Below, in pieces: positions 7,860 to 16,880 of a stretch of DNA of 64,000 bases (position 1 is the stretch's first letter; every line of letters begins with the position of its first letter). The position numbers and the translations under genes were made by a program. Origin of the DNA: Pseudomonadota bacterium (GTDB lineage: Bacteria > Pseudomonadota > Gammaproteobacteria > Steroidobacterales > Steroidobacteraceae); NCBI GenBank assembly GCA_021805865.1, contig JAJZDX010000004.1, positions 1 through 64,000 of the forward strand, read 5' to 3'. The notes beneath the pieces were generated by a model. That model saw nothing but the letters and a program-made list of their open reading frames with translations, had not been told where the DNA came from and searched no databases.

Positions 7860-8830
7860 GTGTATCCGGGGGCGATGTTCCCGCTGCTCAACACGCCGCG
7901 CAGAGCCCGGGCGTGGCAACGGATGTACGGCAGGCTCTTCTGCGACGGGGCATACATGCGCCACTGGCCGAGTGAGGCACCAGGGACTGGACGCGGCAGC
8001 ATCCGGAGCGGCCGTATTGGGTGCCACCCCTTCCGGAGGGGGCGCCCGCGATCCACGCCCGCAAGGAGAATGCCGCGCTCTTCCTGATCCAGATGGTGCA
8101 CAGGTATCCTCATCAGGTCACGATCCTCGCCGCCGGGCCGATGACCGACCTCGCGCTGGCGGCGAAGCTCGATCCGCGGTTCGCCTCGCTCGCCAAGCAG
8201 CTGGTGTTCATGGGCGGCAGCTTCAATCCACAGCCGGCCGACACGCCGTTCGCGCACGCGGGAGCGTATGAGAACTCGCCTCGGGTCGAGTTCAACATGC
8301 GTTTCGACCCCGAAGCCGCCTCCATCGTGCTCCATCAGCCCTGGCACAGGATCACCGAGGTGCCGCTCGACGCCACGAGCCCCACATTGATGTCGCGTCG
8401 GCTCCTGCGCGAAGTGGCGCGGGGCAAGGCCCCGTTCGATCGCTACCTCGGCAAGTTCGGCCAGGTGTACCCGCTCTGGGACGAGACCGCGGTGGCGGTC
8501 TGGCTCGATCCGGCGCTCATCACCCGCGAGAGAACCTTGCTGGTCGGCGTCGACACCAGTTTCACCGCCGACTATGGCGCCACGTTGAGTTGGCCGGTCG
8601 GCGCCGGTCCGCGCCCGGGCGGGCGGCCGGTTCACGTCGTGTTCGCGGTCAACGTGCCGAAGTTGGACCGGCTCGTGGTGCGGCTGCTCACCGCGGCAAA
8701 GCCCGTTGCTTTGCGAGCGGCGGCCGTCAAAACATCAGCCCGAGGCCGACACCGGTGTAGTTGGAGAAGCCGCCGAGACCGCCCTGAACCCGCACCCCCT
8801 CCTCCAGATCCACCTCGAAATCCGGAGTGA
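7860..8830 (+). pseudogene. Inosine/uridine-preferring nucleoside hydrolase, frameshifted and N-truncated
   Basis: The protein resumes in mid-family at VYPGAMFPLLN (7860 onward), runs to YMRHW, then shifts frame between about 7950 and 8000 and continues as HPERPYWVPPLPEGAP through the rest of the domain: ILAAGPMTDLALAAKLDP, ELVFMGGSFNP-like KQLVFMGGSFNPQPAD, RVEFNMRFDPEAA and LWDETAVAVWLDP. The N-terminal DxDxxxDD calcium-binding cluster that is essential for catalysis is absent. After about 8706 the frame merely runs through into the 3' end of the convergent transporter gene. Family members cleave the N-glycosidic bond of ribonucleosides; this copy should be inactive. Confidence 0.75.
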
Positions 8831-9563
8831 TGAGGTATTGCAGCCCGCCGTCGGCGTCGGTGCCCCATCCTTGACGGTAGCCGGAGTGGGACTGGGCGTA
8901 GACCTCGCCGTAGAACTGCAGCCGTGAGCTCGTCAGCCACGTCACCACCAGATCGGGATTGAAGCTCTGGAAGCGCCGGCCGCCCGAGGCGGTGGGCTCG
9001 GTCTGCGAGGTGAGGCCGACCATGAGTGACACCCCGAGCGGACCGTTGCCGTAGCTCACGATGGCATTGACCGCCCCGCCGACCCCATGGCTGCCGAAGG
9101 TGCGATCGCCCGAAGGGAGCGTCGCCAGCGTTTCGGCGGTCCATTGCCAGTGCTCGGTGTAACCGAATGAGTGTTTGATGCCGACGGTCGTCGGGCCGAA
9201 GCCGCTCATCGTCGCCGCCGGACCGCCCGGTCCGGCATTGACCGACTGGTACTGGAAACTCGGCGGCAGCCACACGAGCTCCGAATTGCCCCCCAGGCCC
9301 CAACGCAGCTCCAGATTCGGCAGCGTATCGATCTCACCGCCCGGTGAGCCGTACAGATTGCCGGCCGTCGCGCCTGCCTCGAGAACGGTCATTCCCTTCG
9401 GGACCACGCAGCTCGAGTCCTCGATGGTCGGCCGATCGAGCTGTCCGAGCAGGCCCGAGGGTCCGCTGCAGGGCGGGGTCGGGGCGGCGGCGTGGGCCGC
9501 CGGGAAGGATGCCGGCGCCAATGCGGCGAGCGCCAGTACGATCAAACCTCGCTGTTTGTTCAA
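8727..9563 (-). CDS. Outer-membrane beta-barrel transporter (MetA/phenol-degradation type)
   Basis: 278 residues with a clear signal peptide (GLIVLALAALAPASFPAAHA) and alternating beta-strand pattern ending in GVGLGLMF, a terminal Phe as in outer-membrane barrels. The sequence order (LELRWGLGGNSELVWLPP, TVGIKHSFGYTEHWQWTAETLATLPSGDR, NPDLVVTWLTSSRLQFYGEVYAQS) fits the family annotated as transporter or MetA-pathway-of-phenol-degradation protein. The start is TTG at 9563; AAAGGA lies 7-8 nt upstream and no ATG or GTG is nearby. A perfect small palindrome lies 36 bp upstream. Substrate unknown. Confidence 0.8.
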   Translation of the reverse strand: MNKQRGLIVLALAALAPASFPAAHAAAPTPPCSGPSGLLGQLDRPTIEDSSCVVPKGMTVLEAGATAGNLYGSPGGEIDTLPNLELRWGLGGNSELVWLPPSFQYQSVNAGPGGPAATMSGFGPTTVGIKHSFGYTEHWQWTAETLATLPSGDRTFGSHGVGGAVNAIVSYGNGPLGVSLMVGLTSQTEPTASGGRRFQSFNPDLVVTWLTSSRLQFYGEVYAQSHSGYRQGWGTDADGGLQYLITPDFEVDLEEGVRVQGGLGGFSNYTGVGLGLMF

Positions 9564-9598
9564 TATTCCGTCCTTTCGTGACTGAGGAATTGACGACT

Positions 9599-9617
9599 AT
9601 TATCGGTTTCCGATAAT
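9599..9617. promoter_or_regulatory. Palindrome upstream of the outer-membrane transporter
   Basis: ATTATCGG-TTT-CCGATAAT is a perfect 8-bp inverted repeat around 3 nt, ending 36 bp before the TTG start of the minus-strand transporter. Position and symmetry suggest an operator overlapping its promoter; no regulator can be assigned. Confidence 0.5.
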
Positions 9618-9751
9618 GGCGCGTTGACCCCTTGACTCACGGCCCATGGAGCGCCAGCCCCGCGAAAGCAGCGGCTTTTCCGCCCTCGTCTCCCGAGGGC
9701 CCGGAGGCGGCCGCGCTCAGGGTCCGGGCCGAGCATACCATTCGGCGCCCG

Positions 9752-10693
9752 ATGGTTCTGCCCTCGCCCGCGGGATCGCTGTCGGCGGATGAGCGGGCAC
9801 CGCCGCGGCGCGCGCGCCACGCCTCGATCCTTGCGCTCGCGGGCGCGTTGGCATTCTCTGTCGGCGCGTATGCGGGCTCGAGGACACACACGAGCGCCTC
9901 TCATCGGTGCGGCGCGGCTCGCGAGCCCGGCGGCGGCTCACTCCGACCTCGCGAGCCGCGGCGTCTCCGTCGGTGGCTTTCTGCACGACGGATCTCACGT
10001 GCTCCCGGGCGGGCGGCCCCATCCCCTCGGCTGCGACGCGTAGCGCCCGCTCGATGTGCTCGCCATCCTCGACACGCGTAAGCTCCTCGGCGGCCGGGCG
10101 GCACGCTGTTTCTCGATGCGCAGAGTCACGGCGGCCCGAGCGTGATCCCCCATCAGGTGCCCGCGATCACCGATCCCGACAATATGGACGAGCCCTCTGA
10201 GACCTCGCTCGACCACGCATGGTTCCAGCAGGACCTGCCGGCGCGCAGGGTCCGGGTACGGCCCGGTGATGTACGTCGATGACCAGTTCTGCACCGTCCC
10301 CTTCGGGCAGAACTGCGTGTCCCGCTGGTCGCGAGCGGCAAGCACTGGCGGCCCGCCGGCGCAGGTGATCGAGGCATTGGCGCCTTCGTGCAGTATGGAG
10401 CCGCGCCCGCCGCCGTGGCGGTGGTGCCGCAACACTTCGGCGCCGGCGTGGTGTGGACGGGACCCTGGGCCGCACGCCCGCAGGATGAGCTCGGCATCGC
10501 CTGCAGCGACAGCTGGCCCGCCGCCCATGCCGGCTTCACTCACGGCGTCGAGAGAGAGACCGAGGCGTACTACGCGCTCGACGCCTCACACGGCTGGACG
10601 GTCCAGCCGGACTTCGAATCCCGGCGGCCTCCCGTCGGGGGCGATACGCCGGACACTGTGCCCGGCCTGATTCGCGTTATGTTCCCATTCTGA
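9752..10693 (+). pseudogene. OprB-family carbohydrate porin, multiply frameshifted
   Basis: The pieces of one OprB-type porin occur in order but in alternating frames. A signal peptide (SILALAGALAFSVGAYAGS) starts the relic. DLASRGVSVGGFLHDG follows in another frame, then GGTLFLDAQSHGGPSV with DPDNMDEPSETSLDHAWFQQ, then MYVDDQFCTVPFGQNCVS, and finally the C-terminal strands GWTVQPDFES and GLIRVMFPF with a terminal Phe. At least four frame changes are needed. OprB porins pass sugars through the outer membrane, so this is a lost sugar-uptake gene. Family assignment is by recalled motifs and the intact order of segments. Confidence 0.72.
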
Positions 10694-10789
10694 TCGGCTG
10701 TGCGGCACTCGCCACGCGAGACCCCCGCCGCCCCCCTTGCCATGGCGGTCAGCGCGGCTCACCGGCCCCATTCCCTCACGCCTTGATAT

Positions 10790-11161
10790 ATGCTCTGCCC
10801 GATGCGCGCCCGTCCAAGAAACAGCCATGGGGATCTTTGGCGCGGCCTGATACAGCTTCATGTGCTGCGTCACGCGTCCGGGGAAGACATTTACGGGCTC
10901 GGCCTCATCGAGGAGCTTCGACGGCACGGTTACTCGATCGGCCCGGGCACGCTCTATCCCCTGCTGCATCGGCTGACCGAGCGGGGATATCTGCAGGAGC
11001 GCGCCAGGGAAGGCGGACGTCAGCGGCGCTACCGCGCCACGGCAAAAGGGCGCCTTGCCCTTGCCGAAGGATATCACTACGTCAAGGAACTCTTTGAGGA
11101 AATGAGGGGTCCAGAGACTCTGACCGAACGGCGCAGCGCGCACAGAGCTGAAAGCGAATAA
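10790..11161 (+). CDS. PadR-family transcriptional regulator
   Basis: 123 residues dominated by a PadR winged helix: IQLHVLRHASGEDIYGLGLIEEL, the recognition part YSIGPGTLYPLLHRLTERGYL, and the wing RRYRATAKGRLALAEG. A short helical tail provides dimerisation. PadR proteins are usually repressors of stress, efflux or phenolic-acid genes. No ribosome binding site precedes either ATG (10790 or 10802), so translation could be leaderless. The next gene, a membrane protein 250 bp downstream on the same strand, is a possible target. Confidence 0.88.
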   Translation: MLCPMRARPRNSHGDLWRGLIQLHVLRHASGEDIYGLGLIEELRRHGYSIGPGTLYPLLHRLTERGYLQERAREGGRQRRYRATAKGRLALAEGYHYVKELFEEMRGPETLTERRSAHRAESE

Positions 11162-11413
11162 AAGTGACTCGTGACGCATCGAAATCCGCCGCCGTGACCG
11201 TTGTCCCATGCGACCGGAATCGCCGATGATCGAGTCACTCCCGGGAAGCGGCGAAACCGGCTCGCACGCGTCTTGCGCCCACGACGCCGCCGGGGTGCGC
11301 TGTCGGCGCCCGGGGACCGAGCCTGCCGAACCGAAGCATTGCACTGTTATCAGGGCACGCCATCCGATCGGACGGACGCGGCGCCCTCCAATCTCAAGCG
11401 AACGGAGAATTCC

Positions 11414-12364
11414 ATGAAACTGGCGGCTCAATTTGACGGCCCGCAGGGCCCGGCGCTGCGCCTGCTGGCCGGCGTGTTTGGCGTGGTCTGGCTGGCGAAC
11501 GCGTTCTTTCAGGCCATGGCCTGGCTCACCGTCGCGGCCGCCAGGGCGAATTTTCTCCACGCGCTCGCCAAGCCCGCCTCGAAGGTGCCGGGCTGGATCC
11601 GGCCGCTGCTGCTGGCGGGACTGGACCTTGCGAAGGCGGTCGGACCGCAGCTCATCGCCGGCTGCATGGTCGTGATCGCCGTTCTGCTCGGCCTTGCGCT
11701 GCTGACACGCAAGAAGGTCGCTCTCGCGGCGCGCGTCGGCATCGCCTACAGCGCGCTCTGCTGGGTGTTCCTGAACGGCTTCGGATTTCCCTACAGCGGC
11801 GGACAGACCGACCCCGGCGTCTTCGTGGCCTACGCGATCGCCTTCCTGTTCGTGCTGTCGGTGGCGCCCACTCTGGAGGGCCGGGGCGCCGATGCGCCCG
11901 AGGTCGGCGGGCGGCTGTGGAATGCGGCCCGGATCAGCTTCGGCGTGCTGTGGCTGTTCGATGCCGCCCTCAAGTGGCTGCCGGCGTTCCTGTTTCATTT
12001 CAGCAGTCAGATCACCTCGGTGATCCCGGGGCAGCCGTACTGGGTCGCCGCGTGGCTCGGATTCGTGGCGCAGATGATTCACGCGGTCGGGCCCGTCCTC
12101 ATCGCCGTCGTCGTGGGTCTTTCGGAGATCGTGATCGCCGTCGCCCTGCTGAGCGGCAGATGGCTGCGCCTCACCATTCCGTTCGGTGTGGTGTACTCGC
12201 TTGGGGTCTGGGCGACCGCGGAGGCATTCGGAGGACCTTACTCCTCGGCCGGCACGGGGGTCCGCGGCAATGTTCTCGGCAACGTCCTCATCTATCTGAT
12301 CCCGTTCGTGTTCCTGTGGGTGGGCAGCACGCGCAGCCGGGCGGCCGAAAGATCGGGGGGCTGA
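11414..12364 (+). CDS. Polytopic membrane protein, DoxX-like, unknown function
   Basis: 316 residues with about eight predicted membrane segments arranged as two similar halves (FGVVWLANAFFQAMAWLT in the first, FGVLWLFDAALKWLPAFL in the second), suggesting an internal duplication of a four-helix DoxX-like unit. The ATG at 11414 follows GGAGA by 6 nt; an open frame upstream lacks such a signal. DoxX-like proteins have been linked to quinol or thiol oxidation, but no catalytic motif is visible, so function stays open. The 250 bp upstream (11162-11413) contain no recognisable gene. Confidence 0.7.
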   Translation: MKLAAQFDGPQGPALRLLAGVFGVVWLANAFFQAMAWLTVAAARANFLHALAKPASKVPGWIRPLLLAGLDLAKAVGPQLIAGCMVVIAVLLGLALLTRKKVALAARVGIAYSALCWVFLNGFGFPYSGGQTDPGVFVAYAIAFLFVLSVAPTLEGRGADAPEVGGRLWNAARISFGVLWLFDAALKWLPAFLFHFSSQITSVIPGQPYWVAAWLGFVAQMIHAVGPVLIAVVVGLSEIVIAVALLSGRWLRLTIPFGVVYSLGVWATAEAFGGPYSSAGTGVRGNVLGNVLIYLIPFVFLWVGSTRSRAAERSGG

Positions 12365-12735
12365 CGCCCCCAAGGAAGGGGGGCGGGCCGGCACGCATCT
12401 GTGCGCCGGCGGCGCTTTCACCGACTCGCCTCGGCTCGGCGCAGATCGCGGGCGTCGCCTGCGGTGTCAGCGCCTGCGCGCCGGCTGCGGGACGCAGCGG
12501 GGAAGGATGCCGTCACATCCGCGCCCGTTCCAGGCTCGTCGCCCGCGGTCCGGCCGGTGCTTTGGAAAGCACCGGCGTGTGCGCTGCCTGCTATTTGCAC
12601 CACATGCTGTTATTCTGGCGGCGGGGGAAGAACTCTACCGACGGCGACTGACTAGGGGGGGCTTGACTGCGGGCTGCTCCGGAATGGGCGGCCGCGCTCA
12701 ACATCGGTCAAGGCCGGCTGCTCCGGGGGCGAACC
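12365..12735. other. Intergenic region with a strong hairpin
   Basis: 371 bp between the membrane protein and the efflux operon. CCGGTGCTTT-GG-AAAGCACCGG at 12554-12575 is a perfect 10-bp inverted repeat with a 2-nt loop. It lacks a following T run, so it is either a rho-dependent-type stop hairpin for the upstream gene or an operator for the efflux operon. Nothing else is recognised. Confidence 0.5.
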
Positions 12736-13785
12736 ATGAAATCGATCGCGCTCGTTGTCGCAGGTGCCCTGGCCATCGGTCTCGGCGCTTATGCGCTCCT
12801 CATGTGGCGAGGGGCCGGTTCCACGTCTGACGGAGCCCGCGCGCCCTCGAGCCTCATCGGCGTCGAGGTTGGCCAGCTCGAGCGCATGACGGTGCATCGA
12901 TTCGTGACCGGATATGGACTGGTCGCGGCGGCGCCCGCCACATCGCGGCGCCCGGCGGCAGTGGCCGCCGTTGCGGCGCCCGTGACCGGCGTCGTCACGG
13001 ACATCGAAGTCGCGGCCGGCGAGAAGGTGCGGCGCGGCCAGTTGCTGATGGACCTGAATTCCGGCGCGATGACCGAGGCTTTTGCAGCGCAGGAAGCGGC
13101 CCGACAGCGGAAGCTCTATGCGGCACACAACACCTCGCTCAGAGCCTTGCAGCAAGCCGAAGCCCAACTTGACCTGCTGCGCGTGACGGCACCGCTCTCC
13201 GGCACTGTCGTCCGCCTCAACGTGGAGCCGGGCACCGCGGTGAGCGCGAGCACGGTGCTTGCCGAGGTCATGGATCTGCAACGGCTGGTGGTGCAGACGG
13301 ACATTCCGCAGGCCGAGGCTGGCGAGCTCGCGCTCGGCCAGCCCCTGACGGTCCTCGCCGCCCCCCCGATCGTCACGCGGCTCGGCTATATCGGCTCGAC
13401 GGTGCACAAAAGCGACGGGGCCGTGACCGCCTGGGCGCCGCTGCCATCGGGCAGCGGCCTTCGGCCCGGCCAATATGTGCGGATCCGCGTTGTCACAGCG
13501 ACTCACCCGCACAGCCTGGTCGCACCGACCGCAAGCGTGGTGCGCGGTATCGGCGGTCAGGGCCATCTCTGGATCGTTCGGGGCGAGGAAGCGATCCGGA
13601 TGGCCGTCAAAACCGGCCTGCGCGAAGGCGGCTGGATCGAAGTGTCCCGGCCCGGTCTCAAGTCCGGCACGCCGGTCGTCACCGTGGGCGCATTCGGGCT
13701 GCCGCGGCGGACCCGGATCCGGATCATCGGCGCCGCCGCAGGCCCATCGGCAACCGCGGCGTCCAAGTCGCCCCAGGCACCATGA
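12736..13785 (+). CDS. RND efflux periplasmic adaptor (membrane fusion protein)
   Basis: 349 residues. An N-terminal membrane anchor (SIALVVAGALAIGLGAYALLM) is followed by a biotinyl-lipoyl-like domain (VAAPVTGVVTDIEVAAGEKVRRGQLLMDLNS, then LLRVTAPLSGTVVRLNVEPGTAVSASTVLAEVMDL), a short helical hairpin between the two halves, a beta-barrel domain and a membrane-proximal domain. The short hairpin is typical of heavy-metal-type or atypical RND adaptors. It links the inner-membrane pump to the outer-membrane channel. The stop overlaps the pump start by ATGA (13782-13785), indicating translational coupling in a three-gene operon. Confidence 0.92.
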   Translation: MKSIALVVAGALAIGLGAYALLMWRGAGSTSDGARAPSSLIGVEVGQLERMTVHRFVTGYGLVAAAPATSRRPAAVAAVAAPVTGVVTDIEVAAGEKVRRGQLLMDLNSGAMTEAFAAQEAARQRKLYAAHNTSLRALQQAEAQLDLLRVTAPLSGTVVRLNVEPGTAVSASTVLAEVMDLQRLVVQTDIPQAEAGELALGQPLTVLAAPPIVTRLGYIGSTVHKSDGAVTAWAPLPSGSGLRPGQYVRIRVVTATHPHSLVAPTASVVRGIGGQGHLWIVRGEEAIRMAVKTGLREGGWIEVSRPGLKSGTPVVTVGAFGLPRRTRIRIIGAAAGPSATAASKSPQAP

Positions 13786-16700
13786 GCCACCGCCCTGCCC
13801 GCCTGGGCCAGTTCACGACGCGGCACGCGCTCGCGATCACCTTCATCGCCGGACTGCTCTGTCTCGCGGGGGTCTTCTCGGCGCTGACCCTGCCTTCGTC
13901 CGTATTTCCCGTCACCTTCTTCCCGCGCATCGTCGTGCAGGTCGGCAACGGCATCCTGCCCGCCAACGAGATGATGGCTACGGTGACGCGCCCCATCGAG
14001 GAGTCCCTCAAGAGGATTCCAGGCGTCGGGTCGGTGCTGTCGACGACGACCCGTGGCTCGGCCATCATCAACGTGGAATTCCCGTGGGGCACGGACATGC
14101 AGCACGCCGAGCTCTACGTCATGGGCCGGCTCTCGCAGATTCGCAGCGAATTGCCTCCCACAGTCGTCACTGATGTCACGCGCGTCGGATTCTCGATGAG
14201 CGATCCTGTCATCGGCATCAGCCTGACGGCGACCCGTCACAGCCAGACCGCTCTCTGGAACACCGCCACCTACATCATCAAGCCGCTGTTTCTGCGGATC
14301 CCGGGCATCTCGCGCGTGCAGGTCGTCGGGGGGCGGGTTCCGGAATACCACGTGGTCGTCGATCCGCTCGAGCTGCAGTCCGCACACCTGGCCCTTCGGG
14401 ACGTGACCGCCGCGCTCGAGCGGAACAACCTGGTCGCTCCGGCCGGCCTTCTCGTGCGCAACTACCGTCTGTACCTGACCCTCGTCGACGGTCGCGTCCA
14501 TTCGGCACGCGACATCGGCGATATCGTCATCGCGGTCCGCAACGGCCACCCGATTCGCGTCAGGGACGTGGCCGATGTCGTTCACGGGGCGGCGCCGGCC
14601 TATACCAGCGTCACGGCCCAAGGCCGCCCCGCGGTGCTGCTGCAGATCGAGAGTCACTCGCATGCAAGCATCCTGTCGATCGCCGAGGGCCTGAAGGCCG
14701 CCTTGCGCCAGCTGCATCGACAGCTGCCGCCGGACATGCATCTCGCTTTCTTTTACAACCAGTCCTCGTTCGTGCGCGAGTCCATCGACAACGTGTGGGT
14801 GGCGGTGATTTTCGGGCTCGCTCTGTCGGTCTTCATTCTGTACGCGTTCCTGAAGAATTGGGGCAGCGTCTGGACGGCGGTCGTCACGATTCCGATTTGC
14901 GTGCTGGTCACGTTCGTGGCGATGAAGCTCGCGGGAATGAGCTTCAACATGTTGACGCTCGGAGGCATCGCGGCCTCCATCGGACTCATCATCGATGATG
15001 CCATCGTGGTGGTGGAAGCGATGTGCCACCGCATCTCCTCGGGAGGTCCGCGACTGGCAGCCATCCATGATGCCATGGGCGAGATCCTGACGGCGCTGAT
15101 CGGGTCGACCCTGACGCCGGTGGTCGTGTTCCTCCCGCTGGCGTACCTGACGGGCCTCGCGGGCGTGTTCTTCCGCGCGCTCGCTCTCGCCATGGTCGTG
15201 GCACTCCTCGTGTCCCTGCTGCTCGCCCTCACCCTGACCCCTTCGCTCGCCGCCTGGCTCATCCGCGGTCGCGCCCGCACCAGCGCGGAGGGCGGATTCA
15301 TCTTCAAGCGCGTGCTGCGAGTCTATGATGGCTGCGCGCGGTGGGCGCTGCGAAACGCCCTGACCACTCTCCTGGCGTGCGGACTGATCCTGTTCGGCGC
15401 CGTCTTCCTGTATCGACACCTGAAGACCGATTTCTTGCCGAATTTCGACGAGGGCGGATTCAATATCGATTATGCGGCGCTGCCGGGCGCGAGCCTCGCG
15501 GAGACCTCGCGGGTGCTCGATGAGGCGGAGCAGATCATCCGTTCCGACCCTGACGTTCAAGGCTATTCGCGCGAGCTCGGCGTGCAGCTCGGGCCGAAGC
15601 TCAACGAACCGAATTTCGGCAGCTATCTGGTCATGCTGAAACGCAATCGAAAGCATTCGACGAATGAGGTCATGGACCACATCCGTCACGAGTTCGATCT
15701 GCGCTTCCCGATGGTCCGCTGGGACATCAAGGGGCTCCTCACCGACCTGGTCGGGGACCTGCAGCTCGCGCCCTATCCGATCGAGATCAAGCTCTTTTCA
15801 CCGCACCTCAGCTGGCTCGAGAGGGTCGCGCCGCGCGTTCAGGCGCAGATCGCGAGAATTCCGGGGCTCGTGGACACGTTCGACGGTCTGACGGTGAGCG
15901 GACCGGCAATCGGCCTGCGGGTGCGGCGCGCCGAAGCGGCGCGCTTTGGCCTCACCACCCGAGCCATCGCCGCCTCAGTGAAGAACGCCATGCTGGGCGA
16001 GGTGTCTTCCGACCTGCTCGAAGGCGACCGGCGGGTCGGCATTCGGGTCCTGGATGCTCGCAGGAGCGTCGATCGGCTCTCGGCGCTGCGCAATCTGCCG
16101 CTGCGGACCCCCGCAGGGGCAATCGTGCGACTCGGCCAGGTCGCCACCGTCGAGATGCTGCCCGATGAGGTGGAATTGAACCGCGACAACCTGCGCCAGG
16201 ACGATATCGTCTCGGCGCGGCTGCAAGGCGTGGATCTCGGGACCGCGATGCGCGAGGTGCGGGCGAGATTGAGCCGGGACAAGTGGCTGCCTGCGGGCAG
16301 CGTGCGCTACGGCGGTCTCTACCGGCTCCAGCAGCAGTCCTTCCGCAATCTGCTGGCGGTGCTGATCATCGCCATCCTGCTCGTGTTCACGGTGCTCGTG
16401 GTTGAATTCCGCTCGTTCTACGAGCCCATCGCCATCGTGTTCGGCGCCGTGCTCGCCCTGTTCGGCGCCATGATCGGGCTGTCGGTCGGCGGGATCACCT
16501 TGAACATCGTGTCCTATCTCGGCGCGATCATCGGGGTCGGCATCGTCGCCAAGAACGGCATCCTCGTGCTCGATCACCACCGGCAGCAGCGCGCCCAGGG
16601 TGTGCCCCTCACCGAGGCGCTGGTCCAGGCCGGTCATCGCAGGCTCCGGCCGGTGCTCATGACCTCGCTGGCCGCCGCGCTCGGCATGCTGCCGCTTGCC

Positions 16701-16880
16701 TACGGCGCAGGCGCCGGAGCACAGATGCTGCAACCGCTCGGCGTCGCGGTCATCGGCGCGCTGATCTTTTCCGTGCCGCTGTCGCTCATTGCAACACCCG
16801 TGATTTACTCCTTGCTGATCCGCGCGCACCGGCGCTATCTTGGCGCAGCTTCAACGCCCGGGAATGAAGGCGGTGTATGA
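13782..16880 (+). CDS. RND-family efflux pump, inner-membrane permease
   Basis: 1032 residues, the normal RND length, with twelve membrane helices and two large periplasmic loops. The TM4 motif SIGLIIDDAIVVVEAM contains the adjacent aspartates Asp405-Asp406 needed for proton relay. The N-terminal start, including TRHALAITFIAGLLCLAGVF, and the conserved GVGIVAKNGILVLDHH in TM10-11 fit the family. The sequence is intermediate between drug (HAE-1) and metal (HME) types, so the substrate cannot be fixed; the short-hairpin adaptor points slightly to small or charged compounds. Its stop overlaps the outer-membrane factor start by ATGA. Confidence 0.93.
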   Translation: MSHRPARLGQFTTRHALAITFIAGLLCLAGVFSALTLPSSVFPVTFFPRIVVQVGNGILPANEMMATVTRPIEESLKRIPGVGSVLSTTTRGSAIINVEFPWGTDMQHAELYVMGRLSQIRSELPPTVVTDVTRVGFSMSDPVIGISLTATRHSQTALWNTATYIIKPLFLRIPGISRVQVVGGRVPEYHVVVDPLELQSAHLALRDVTAALERNNLVAPAGLLVRNYRLYLTLVDGRVHSARDIGDIVIAVRNGHPIRVRDVADVVHGAAPAYTSVTAQGRPAVLLQIESHSHASILSIAEGLKAALRQLHRQLPPDMHLAFFYNQSSFVRESIDNVWVAVIFGLALSVFILYAFLKNWGSVWTAVVTIPICVLVTFVAMKLAGMSFNMLTLGGIAASIGLIIDDAIVVVEAMCHRISSGGPRLAAIHDAMGEILTALIGSTLTPVVVFLPLAYLTGLAGVFFRALALAMVVALLVSLLLALTLTPSLAAWLIRGRARTSAEGGFIFKRVLRVYDGCARWALRNALTTLLACGLILFGAVFLYRHLKTDFLPNFDEGGFNIDYAALPGASLAETSRVLDEAEQIIRSDPDVQGYSRELGVQLGPKLNEPNFGSYLVMLKRNRKHSTNEVMDHIRHEFDLRFPMVRWDIKGLLTDLVGDLQLAPYPIEIKLFSPHLSWLERVAPRVQAQIARIPGLVDTFDGLTVSGPAIGLRVRRAEAARFGLTTRAIAASVKNAMLGEVSSDLLEGDRRVGIRVLDARRSVDRLSALRNLPLRTPAGAIVRLGQVATVEMLPDEVELNRDNLRQDDIVSARLQGVDLGTAMREVRARLSRDKWLPAGSVRYGGLYRLQQQSFRNLLAVLIIAILLVFTVLVVEFRSFYEPIAIVFGAVLALFGAMIGLSVGGITLNIVSYLGAIIGVGIVAKNGILVLDHHRQQRAQGVPLTEALVQAGHRRLRPVLMTSLAAALGMLPLAYGAGAGAQMLQPLGVAVIGALIFSVPLSLIATPVIYSLLIRAHRRYLGAASTPGNEGGV

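Noticed and set aside
10605-10625. TTCGAATCCC, reminiscent of a tRNA T-loop
   Set aside because: No cloverleaf can be built around it and it lies in the decayed OprB coding sequence.
12554-12575. Hairpin CCGGTGCTTT/AAAGCACCGG as a rho-independent terminator
   Set aside because: The stem is perfect but no T run follows, so it is listed only as a hairpin of unknown role.
13557-15689. Minus-strand frame of 710 codons opposite the RND pump
   Set aside because: Antisense shadow; His-, Asp- and Arg-rich without domain, while the plus strand encodes a complete pump.
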